Below the pieces are notes generated by a model. That model saw nothing but the letters and a program-made list of their open reading frames with translations. It searched no databases and was not told where the DNA came from. Both the position numbers and the translations under genes were made by a program. Below are positions 1 to 4,572 of a stretch of 7,843 bases of DNA, piece by piece. Within the stretch, counting starts at the first letter, position 1; every line of letters begins with the position of its first letter. Source of the stretch: Candidatus Intestinimonas stercorigallinarum (GTDB lineage Bacteria; Bacillota; Clostridia; Oscillospirales; Oscillospiraceae); the NCBI GenBank assembly GCA_019115345.1, contig DXDV01000266.1:1-7843 (forward strand), given 5' to 3'.

Positions 1-509
1 AGCTGGATGAGCTCCTTGTTCCGCTGGGACTTGTAGAGCTGCCGCTCCATATAGTTGTAGATCTTGTCGATCTGCTTGAGGTATTGGAGGAAGCGCTTGG
101 CCACCTGCAGCAGCAGATAGAGGATGAAGCTGGTCTTTTTCTGGGTCTCCGCGTTCTTCACCAGGCCGTCCTGAAAGTCTCGAATCACCGGGGTCTCCTT
201 CAGGCAGACGGTGATGATGCACTTTTCCGCCACGATGATGCCCAGAGGCAGGGTGGAGTAGACCACCGCGTCCCCCTTCTCCACCGAGGGCAGGTCGATG
301 ATGATGAGGGTCTGGTCCTCCTCGGTGTCGATACGGGAGGTCTCCTCCTCGTCCAGGGCGGCCCGGAGAAAGCCCGGGTCGATGCCCAAAAGGGCGGTGA
401 CGGTGGACATCTCGTCCTCCGTGGGGTAGGTGAGGTTCACCCAGCAGCCGTCCTCCGCCTTGTCCAGCTTGGTCATCTGGCCATTGATGGTCTTGTGGAT
501 GGTCAGCAT
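1..509 (-). CDS. CorA-family divalent cation (Mg2+) transporter, N-terminal part only
   Basis: The gene starts at ATG 509-507 and runs off the left edge of the window, so 169 codons are visible without a stop. The N-terminus has the CorA-like WVNLTYPTEDE segment (residues 23-33), followed by an alternating beta/alpha cytoplasmic domain. From about residue 125 a long helical stretch begins (KTSFILYLLLQVAKRFLQYL, then KQIDKIYNYMERQLYKSQRN), which matches the stalk helix of the family. The two C-terminal membrane helices and the GMN selectivity motif would lie outside the window. CorA proteins are homopentameric inner-membrane channels for Mg2+ and sometimes Co2+ or Ni2+. A GAAAGG ribosome binding site at 520-525 lies 10 bases before the ATG. 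The gene has its own promoter (719-747) and a long leader, so it is probably transcribed independently of ftsZ. The family call is fairly secure, but the transported metal cannot be told. Confidence 0.82.
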   Translation of the reverse strand, partial: MLTIHKTINGQMTKLDKAEDGCWVNLTYPTEDEMSTVTALLGIDPGFLRAALDEEETSRIDTEEDQTLIIIDLPSVEKGDAVVYSTLPLGIIVAEKCIITVCLKETPVIRDFQDGLVKNAETQKKTSFILYLLLQVAKRFLQYLKQIDKIYNYMERQLYKSQRNKELIQ

Positions 510-527
510 TGGTATCACGCCTTTCTT

Positions 528-614
528 TTAGGCGCGCTGACGCGAAGGCTCCCCGCCCCCCGTGAGACGCGCCGCTTTTTTCTGTTTACTTCGACTTCCA
601 GGGTCGCCGCTCAC
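528..614 (-). other. possible 28-codon small ORF in the corA-like leader
   Basis: A GTG at 614-612 opens a frame of 28 codons that ends at TAA 530-528, 18 bases before the ATG of the corA-like gene. An AAGGAG at 625-630 lies 10 bases upstream and could serve as its ribosome binding site. The predicted peptide starts VSGDPGSRSKQKKAARLTGG and is basic (seven Arg/Lys against two acidic residues). It has no recognised domain. Termination so close to the next start would allow translational coupling. GC-rich sequence gives open frames by chance, so this is only a candidate. Confidence 0.25.
531..573 (-). promoter_or_regulatory. GC-rich structured region before the corA-like ribosome binding site
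   Basis: In the minus-strand RNA, GGCGCG (573-568) can pair with CGCGCC (536-531). An alternative pairing joins GCCTT (549-545) with AAGGC (523-519), which would cover the ribosome binding site. The two pairings cross and so compete. This is the kind of arrangement expected of translational control, but both stems are short and the idea rests on sequence inspection only. There is no U-run that would make it a terminator. Confidence 0.25.
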
Positions 615-621
615 GACGGTC

Positions 622-663
622 TCACTCCTTCTTGCCCAGAGGGGCCATGTTATCGTTGCCCAT
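622..663 (-). other. possible leader peptide ORF, 13 codons
   Basis: ATG 663-661 opens the frame MGNDNMAPLGKKE and ends at TGA 624-622. A second in-frame ATG is at 648-646, and an in-frame GTG lies four codons upstream of 663. No strong ribosome binding site precedes any of them. The frame lies within the predicted 5' leader of the corA-like gene, about 50 bases after the likely transcription start. Its stop codon directly follows the AAGGAG that could serve the next small ORF. Leader peptides that control Mg2+ transporter genes are known in enteric bacteria (mgtL, corL), but there is no sequence similarity that would make this a homologue. Confidence 0.25.
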
Positions 664-680
664 GCGCGGGATCACAAGCC

Positions 681-710
681 CTGGATCAGCCGCCGGGGCG
701 GTCGATCCAG
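681..710 (-). promoter_or_regulatory. 5'-end hairpin of the corA-like leader RNA
   Basis: CTGGATC and GATCCAG form a perfect 7-bp outer stem (681-687 with 704-710). Inside, after an A/C mismatch and a G-T pair, CCGC and GCGG (690-693 with 698-701) pair around a four-base loop. With the TATAAT box at 719-724, transcription should start near 711-712, so the hairpin would sit at the extreme 5' end of the RNA. It could stabilise the transcript or be the first stem of a larger regulatory fold. The pairing is seen directly and the role is inferred. Confidence 0.45.
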
Positions 711-718
711 CAGACATT

Positions 719-747
719 ATTATACCGCCTTCCGCCGGGGAGCGCAA
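719..747 (-). promoter_or_regulatory. strong sigma-A-type promoter for the corA-like gene
   Basis: On the minus strand there is TTGCGC (747-742), a spacer of exactly 17 bases, and a consensus TATAAT (724-719). The predicted start near 711 gives a leader of about 200 bases before the ATG at 509. The -10 box and spacing fit the vegetative consensus and the -35 box matches at four of six positions. This AT-rich -10 box stands out in a GC-rich region. No plus-strand or other minus-strand gene lies between it and 509. Confidence 0.7.
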
Positions 748-750
748 GCC

Positions 751-775
751 AAAAATGGCCCCGCTCCGCCCGGGG
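751..775 (-). terminator. weak candidate intrinsic terminator upstream of the corA-like promoter
   Basis: In the minus-strand RNA, CCCCG (775-771) and CGGGG (763-759) form a 5-bp GC stem around a seven-base loop. It is followed by CC and then ATTTTTGG, with the T-run at 755-751. It lies just before the -35 box of the next promoter, where the ftsZ transcript might be expected to end. The stem is short and the T-run is separated from it by three bases, so this is a weak call. No better terminator was found for the ftsZ transcript. Confidence 0.3.
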
Positions 776-785
776 AAAAGACGCC

Positions 786-819
786 GGACCGCCGGCGGAC
801 CAAAGTCCGCCGGCGGTCC
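786..819. repeat. perfect 15-bp hairpin, left copy
   Basis: GGACCGCCGGCGGAC (786-800) and its exact reverse complement (805-819) flank the loop CAAA. No T-run follows on either strand, so it is not a standard intrinsic terminator. It is the left counterpart of the hairpin at 1037-1070. Confidence 0.85.
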
Positions 820-820
820 T

Positions 821-862
821 CAGCTTGTCGAAAAAGCCCACTTTGGCTTTTTCGACAAGCTG
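821..862. repeat. perfect 18-bp hairpin with TCGAAAAAG core
   Basis: CAGCTTGTCGAAAAAGCC (821-838) pairs without mismatch with 845-862 around the loop CACTTT. The run of five A or T lies inside the arms, so the structure does not resemble a terminator with a tail. Its arm shares CTTTTTCGA with the hairpin at 866-890. Confidence 0.85.
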
Positions 863-865
863 CTG

Positions 866-890
866 ACTTTTTCGATTTCATCGAAAAAGT
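866..890. repeat. perfect 11-bp hairpin with ATCGAAAAAGT arm
   Basis: ACTTTTTCGAT (866-876) pairs exactly with ATCGAAAAAGT (880-890) around a TTC loop. It begins three bases after the preceding hairpin and shares its core, which suggests a common repeat family. Confidence 0.75.
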
Positions 891-949
891 TCTTGACTAC
901 ACGCGAAAGTGGGGGCTCACCTGTTCCAGTGTGGCTTCGCCCGAAGGCA

Positions 950-974
950 TCAGGACTGCCACCGGCAGTCCTGA
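950..974. repeat. perfect 11-bp hairpin
   Basis: TCAGGACTGCC (950-960) pairs exactly with GGCAGTCCTGA (964-974) around an ACC loop. A further imperfect stem, 905-914 with 975-983 with one bulged base, can enclose it together with 35 bases on its left. The interior of the element may therefore fold as one branched structure. Confidence 0.7.
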
Positions 975-1036
975 CCCCCTTTCACACTTTTCCCCCGTGG
1001 CTTGTTTTACGTGGTGCCACGTTTTCGACATTCTGC

Positions 1037-1070
1037 GGACCGCCGACGGACCAAAGTCCGCCGGCGGTCC
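1037..1070. repeat. 15-bp hairpin, right copy with one variant pair
   Basis: The arms 1037-1051 and 1056-1070 repeat those of 786-819. One position differs (A at 1046), which becomes a G-U pair in minus-strand RNA, so the fold survives in the direction of ftsZ transcription. It lies 22 bases beyond the ftsZ stop codon and could protect or end that mRNA, although no T-run follows. Confidence 0.8.
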
Positions 1071-1071
1071 T

Positions 1072-1089
1072 TTCCCCTTTGCGGGGGAA
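1072..1089 (-). other. small hairpin just after the ftsZ stop codon
   Basis: TTCCCC (1072-1077) and GGGGAA (1084-1089) can form a 6-bp stem with a six-base loop, directly after the TAA of ftsZ at 1092-1094. There is no T-run after it, so it is not called a terminator. It may act with the larger hairpin at 1037-1070 to stabilise the 3' end. Confidence 0.35.
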
Positions 1090-1091
1090 GC

Positions 1092-2222
1092 TTATCGCTC
1101 TTTGTTGAAGATCTTGAAAATGTCCACAAAGGGGTCCTCCTCCGGCTCCTCGGAGAGGGGCTCCAGAGTGGGACGCTCCCCGGCGGGAACGGACTTGCTC
1201 CCGGCGGCGGGACTGGCCGCCGCCTCCCGCCCGGCGCTGAAGGGATTGGCGGGCATGCCGCCGCCGCCCTCCTCAAAGCCGGTGGAGATGACGGTGACCC
1301 GGATCTCATCCTCCAGCTCCTCGTCGAAGGCGGCGCCGAAGATGATGAGGGCGTCGGGGTGGGCGGCCTGCTGCACCAGATTGGCGGCGGTCTCCACCTC
1401 CTCCAGGCCGATGTCCATGGAGCCGGTGACGTTGACCAGCACGCCGTGGGCGCCGTTGATGGAGGTCTCCAGCAGGGGGCTGGAAATGGCCATCTTGGCG
1501 GCCTCCTCGGCCTTGTTCTTGCCGGCGGCCCGGCCCACGCCCATGTGGGCCATGCCGGCGTCCTTCATGACGGCGGTGACATCGGCGAAGTCCAGGTTGA
1601 TGAAGCCGGTGTTCTTGATGAGGTCGGAGATGGACTGCACCGCCTGGCGGAGCACGTCGTCGGCGATCTCGAAGGCGTTCTGGAAGGTGATCTTCTGATC
1701 GGTGGCAAACTTGAGCCGCTCGTTGGGGATGATGACCAGGGAGTCCACCTTGCCCCGGAGCTCCTCGATGCCGGCCTCGGCCTGGAGCATCCGGCGGCGG
1801 CCCTCAAAGGCGAAGGGCTTGGTGACCACGCCCACGGTGAGGAGACCGGCCTCCTTGGCGATGTCGGCCACGATGGGGGCCGCGCCGGTGCCGGTGCCGC
1901 CGCCCATGCCGGCGGTGATGAATACCATGTCGGCGTCCTCCAGGGCCTTGGCGATCTGGCCCCGGCTCTCCTCGGCGGACTTGCGGCCCACGTCGGGGTT
2001 GGAGCCTGCGCCCTGTCCGCCGGTGAGCTTCTCGCCGATCTGAATTTTATAGGTGGCGCTGGAAGTGGTCAGCGCCTGCTTGTCCGTATTGACCGCGATA
2101 AAATCCACGCCCTGCACGCCGGAGCGCACCATGCGATTGACCACGTTGCTGCCGCCGCCGCCCACGCCGATGACCTTGATGGTGACGACGCTCTCAGGCC
2201 CTGTATCCAATCCAAAAGCCAT
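1092..2222 (-). CDS. ftsZ: cell division protein FtsZ
   Basis: This is the tubulin-like GTPase that polymerises at midcell into the Z ring and recruits the division machinery. The product has 376 residues, normal for the family. Visible landmarks are GGGGSN near residue 21, the tubulin signature GGGTGTG at 107-113, the T7 loop NLDFADV at 209-215 with the catalytic D211 and D214, and a variable linker from about 318. The C-terminal peptide ends VDIFKIFNKER and lacks the usual DIPxFL pattern. The start is ATG 2222-2220 because AGGAGG lies seven bases upstream. A longer frame from a TTG at 2279 has no ribosome site and would begin almost at the predicted transcription start. The gene has its own promoter (2288-2316). 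No ftsA is adjacent. Confidence 0.98.
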   Translation of the reverse strand: MAFGLDTGPESVVTIKVIGVGGGGSNVVNRMVRSGVQGVDFIAVNTDKQALTTSSATYKIQIGEKLTGGQGAGSNPDVGRKSAEESRGQIAKALEDADMVFITAGMGGGTGTGAAPIVADIAKEAGLLTVGVVTKPFAFEGRRRMLQAEAGIEELRGKVDSLVIIPNERLKFATDQKITFQNAFEIADDVLRQAVQSISDLIKNTGFINLDFADVTAVMKDAGMAHMGVGRAAGKNKAEEAAKMAISSPLLETSINGAHGVLVNVTGSMDIGLEEVETAANLVQQAAHPDALIIFGAAFDEELEDEIRVTVISTGFEEGGGGMPANPFSAGREAAASPAAGSKSVPAGERPTLEPLSEEPEEDPFVDIFKIFNKER

Positions 2223-2229
2223 GCCCGTT

Positions 2230-2235
2230 CCTCCT
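2230..2235 (-). promoter_or_regulatory. ftsZ ribosome binding site AGGAGG
   Basis: A full AGGAGG lies seven bases upstream of the ATG at 2222, and this decides the ftsZ start over the longer frame. Confidence 0.9.
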
Positions 2236-2287
2236 ATGTAAACAACCAGTGATAGTAAGTTTCTTTTTGAATACACCAATATACTGT

Positions 2288-2316
2288 ATTGTATCTCTCT
2301 TTTCCGGTTAGGTCAA
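2288..2316 (-). promoter_or_regulatory. sigma-A-type promoter of ftsZ
   Basis: TTGACC (2316-2311), a 17-base spacer and TACAAT (2293-2288) give a promoter that matches the consensus at five of six positions in both boxes. The surrounding 127-base gap between ftsQ and ftsZ is clearly AT-richer than the genes. Transcription should start near 2281, giving a leader of about 60 bases. It would let ftsZ be expressed above the rest of the cluster. Confidence 0.75.
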
Positions 2317-2321
2317 TAGTC

Positions 2322-2339
2322 TGGGCGAGATTTCGCCCA
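2322..2339. other. 7-bp inverted repeat between ftsQ and the ftsZ promoter
   Basis: TGGGCGA (2322-2328) and TCGCCCA (2333-2339) form a perfect stem with a four-base loop. It lies between the ftsQ stop codon and the -35 box of ftsZ. In the ftsQ transcript no T-run follows it. It could be a weak terminator, a 3'-end stabiliser or an operator, and the sequence does not decide between these. Confidence 0.4.
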
Positions 2340-2349
2340 ACTTTCCCCG

Positions 2350-3129
2350 TCAGCTTCCGGCAGTTTCCGGGATAAATCGCGGCTGATCGAGGGTGAGATC
2401 CACAATACCTGTCTCATTCGGCTGAATGATGCCCTGGGCCATGGACTCGGCCAGGACTCGAGTGAGCTCCAGATAGTCTTCGCTGCTCATGGGCATCTTC
2501 ACCGTGAGCCGGCCGTCGTAGACCAGGGAGAGCTCCGCGGCGGAGGTGAGGTCGATGGCGGAGACCTCCTTCAGCATGTCCCGCTGGAAGAGGGCGGCGA
2601 GGAGCTCCATCAGGCTGTCCAGGCGGAAGCGCTCGGCCTCCTCCACCGCCAGGGTGGTGCCCACGGCGGGCAGGAGGGCGGTGAGGCCGGACACCTCCGC
2701 CACCCCGGCCGCCTGGGGACTGGCCACCTCTTCCAGGATCTTTCCCTTTACGTCCACGATCCACCAGCTCTCCCCTCCCTGGACCACCACGGCGGGGGTC
2801 CGCTCGGTGACGGTGATGACCAGCGCGTCGGGGAGGGCGTGGCGGATGTTCACCTCGTCCACATAGGGAAGAGCGGAGTAGATCTTCTGGGCCGTGCGGG
2901 AGCCGCCCACCAGAAAGAGGTTATCCCCCTTCTCCACTCCGGAGGCGTCGATGATCTCCTGGGCGGTGTACTTCCCCGCGCCGGAGACGGCGATCTCCTC
3001 CACCCGGAAAAAGACCACGCAGCCCGCGGCGACCACCACCAGGATGATGACGAGGGAGAGCGCCTTGTAGAGGAAGCCGAAGCGTCCCCGGTCCCGCCGT
3101 TTTCTTTTGTTGGAGCGCCGTGATGCCAT
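2350..3129 (-). CDS. ftsQ: cell division protein FtsQ/DivIB
   Basis: This bitopic membrane protein of the divisome bridges early and late division proteins, together with FtsL and FtsB/DivIC. The 259 residues show a basic cytoplasmic tail (1-17, with RRSNKRKRR), one membrane segment at about 21-41, a POTRA domain (about 43-110, beginning FRVEEIAVSG and ending ITVTERTP), and an extracellular beta domain with WWIVDVKGKILEE at 122-134. That order is typical of FtsQ/DivIB. The start ATG 3129-3127 has GGAGG at 3136-3140, six bases upstream. The gene lies 81 bases after murA and 127 bases before ftsZ, which is its usual place. It may also be transcribed from the extended -10 promoter at 3172-3180. 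The divIB name would be equally valid in a Gram-positive relative. Confidence 0.93.
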   Translation of the reverse strand: MASRRSNKRKRRDRGRFGFLYKALSLVIILVVVAAGCVVFFRVEEIAVSGAGKYTAQEIIDASGVEKGDNLFLVGGSRTAQKIYSALPYVDEVNIRHALPDALVITVTERTPAVVVQGGESWWIVDVKGKILEEVASPQAAGVAEVSGLTALLPAVGTTLAVEEAERFRLDSLMELLAALFQRDMLKEVSAIDLTSAAELSLVYDGRLTVKMPMSSEDYLELTRVLAESMAQGIIQPNETGIVDLTLDQPRFIPETAGS

Positions 3130-3171
3130 GGCCTGCCTCCGGAAATCGTTCTTTCTGTCTGTTTCTGGCCC

Positions 3172-3180
3172 AGTATACCA
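3172..3180 (-). promoter_or_regulatory. candidate extended -10 promoter before ftsQ
   Basis: On the minus strand TGGTATACT has the TGnTATAAT-type extended -10 form, with TATACT at 3177-3172. No good -35 box is found 17 bases upstream, which extended -10 promoters tolerate. It lies in the AT-richer gap between murA and ftsQ, about 43 bases from the ftsQ start. Confidence 0.45.
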
Positions 3181-3210
3181 TAGGAAGGTGAGGAAATCGT
3201 TAAGAAATCC

Positions 3211-4497
3211 TTACAAGTTGGGCAAGTCCGCCCCGCCCTCTTCCAGACGGCGGATGCAAGCGCCCAGACCGCTGAGGGTCTCCTCCAGGCCGTAGTAGCC
3301 CCGGTCGATGTGGCTCAAACCCTCGATGCGGCTCTCCCCCTCCGCCCCCAGGGCGGCCACCACCAGGGCGGCGCCTCCCCGCAGGTCGGCGGCCATGAGC
3401 CGGGCGCCGTGGAGCCGCTCCACACCGCACACCACCGCCACCCGGCCCTCCACCCGGATACGGGCCCCCATGCGGCAGAGCTCATCCACATGGCGGTAGC
3501 GGCTTTCAAACATGTTCTCCACAAAGACGGTGGTCCCCCGCCCCTTACACAGGGCGGCCATCACCGGCGGCTGGGCGTCGGTGGGGAAGCCGGGATAGGG
3601 GGCCGTCCGGATGGGGCGCACCCCCTGGAGGGGGTCCTCCCGGCGGAGGAGGATGCGCTGCTCGCCGCTGCGCACCCGGCAGCCCGCCTCGGTGAGGATG
3701 GCGGTGACGGTGGAGAGCTGACGGTAGTCGGTGCCCAGGATCTCCGCCTCCCCCCCGGCGGCCGCCACCGCCGAGAGGAGGGTGGCCGCCACGATCCGGT
3801 CGGGCATGACGGTATGGGTCCCGCCGTGGAGGGGCTTTCCGCCGGTGACGGTGACCGTGGAGGTCCCCGCCCCCCGGACATCGGCCCCCAGGGCGCGCAG
3901 AAAGGCCTGGAGGTCCACGATCTCCGGCTCCCGGGCGGCGTTGTTGATGGTGGTGGTCCCCGCCGCCCCGCAGGCGCAGAGCATGGCGTTCTCGGTGGCC
4001 CCCACGCTGGGAAGGGAGAGGTCGATCTGGCACCCCCGGAGCGCCCCGTGGGGCAGGGCGCAGTGGAGTGCGCCCCCCTCCTCCCGGATCTCCGCCCCCA
4101 GGGCCCGGATGGCCGCCAGGTGGAGGTCGATGGGCCGGGGCCCCAGCTCACAGCCCCCGGGCATGCTCAGCTCCGCCGCCCCGGTGCGGGCCAGGATGGC
4201 GCCCAGGAAGATCACCGAGGAGCGCATCTCCCGCATGAGGGCGTCGGGCACGTCGTTCCGGGTGAGGCCGGAGGCGTCCACCGTCACCGTGTCCCCGGTC
4301 CGCTCCACCTTGCAGCCCAGGTGCTCCAGGATGGACACCGAGGCCCGGACGTCGGATAAGTCGGGACAATTATGTACCACGCTGACGCCGGGGCACAGCA
4401 CCGCCGCCGCCAGGATGGGCAGCACGCTGTTCTTGGCCCCGTGGACCCTGGCCGTCCCCTCCAGCCGTCTGCCGCCTTCCACAAGATATACGCTCAT
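3211..4497 (-). CDS. murA: UDP-N-acetylglucosamine 1-carboxyvinyltransferase MurA
   Basis: MurA transfers enolpyruvate from phosphoenolpyruvate to UDP-GlcNAc, the first committed cytoplasmic step of peptidoglycan synthesis. The 428 residues are full length. Visible are K22-N23 in HGAKNSVLPIL, the catalytic loop PGGCELGPRPIDLH with C116 (the fosfomycin target position), the basic residues R92 and R121, D307 in GFPTDAQPP, and HIDRGYYGLEE with R399 near the end. The start ATG 4497-4495 has GGAGGG at 4507-4512. The gene sits between murG and ftsQ, where Bacillus relatives often carry murB. Clostridia frequently have murA in the cluster and a second copy elsewhere in the genome. Cys at the active site predicts fosfomycin sensitivity of the enzyme. 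Confidence 0.96.
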   Translation of the reverse strand: MSVYLVEGGRRLEGTARVHGAKNSVLPILAAAVLCPGVSVVHNCPDLSDVRASVSILEHLGCKVERTGDTVTVDASGLTRNDVPDALMREMRSSVIFLGAILARTGAAELSMPGGCELGPRPIDLHLAAIRALGAEIREEGGALHCALPHGALRGCQIDLSLPSVGATENAMLCACGAAGTTTINNAAREPEIVDLQAFLRALGADVRGAGTSTVTVTGGKPLHGGTHTVMPDRIVAATLLSAVAAAGGEAEILGTDYRQLSTVTAILTEAGCRVRSGEQRILLRREDPLQGVRPIRTAPYPGFPTDAQPPVMAALCKGRGTTVFVENMFESRYRHVDELCRMGARIRVEGRVAVVCGVERLHGARLMAADLRGGAALVVAALGAEGESRIEGLSHIDRGYYGLEETLSGLGACIRRLEEGGADLPNL

Positions 4498-4572
4498 GAC
4501 CGTCCACCCTCCGCATGTTCCTAGTCTCAGGCCATACTATGCGCCGGGCGGGGGCGGTGACAGCAACGGGGC

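Larger units (their letters stand above)
786..1070. mobile_element. MITE/REP-like non-coding element with hairpin-forming inverted ends
   Basis: The left 50 bases (786-835) and the reverse complement of the right 50 bases (1070-1021) align without gaps at about 41 of 50 positions. Each end is a 15-bp hairpin with a four-base loop (GGACCGCCGGCGGAC as one arm), followed by a unit of the form NCAGNNTGTCGAAAA. The interior holds three further hairpins (821-862, overlapping the left end, plus 866-890 and 950-974) and no convincing ORF. Both ends also have GGGGAAA just outside (772-778 and, on the opposite strand, 1077-1071), so the element may be slightly longer. No clear target-site duplication is visible. 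Miniature elements mobilised in trans have this structure. A natural array of REP-like hairpins, or a transcription boundary, are alternatives. Confidence 0.5.

Noticed and set aside
930..948. Hairpin CTTCG/CGAAG at 935-946
   Set aside because: The loop would be only two bases, which does not allow a stable fold of the full stem.
786..1070. CRISPR array or intrinsic terminator
   Set aside because: There are no regularly spaced direct repeats, the repeats are inverted, and no hairpin is followed by a T-run.
84..1108. Open plus-strand frames across 84-866, 562-1698 and 632-1108
   Set aside because: They run opposite to the corA-like gene and ftsZ, cross the hairpins, show low-complexity Gly/Pro/Arg/Ser-rich translations, and have no recognisable domain.
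1002..2252. A 416-codon plus-strand frame
   Set aside because: It is the antisense shadow of ftsZ, with His/Gly/Leu-rich composition typical of the complement of a GC-rich gene.
2223..2279. Longer ftsZ start at TTG 2279
   Set aside because: There is no ribosome site, it would begin at about the predicted transcription start, and the extra 19 residues are not part of FtsZ.
4498..4572. Promoter in the murG-murA gap (TTGCTG and TAGTAT)
   Set aside because: The spacer is 21 bases and the boxes are poor, so the 75-base gap is better read as an intra-operon spacer.
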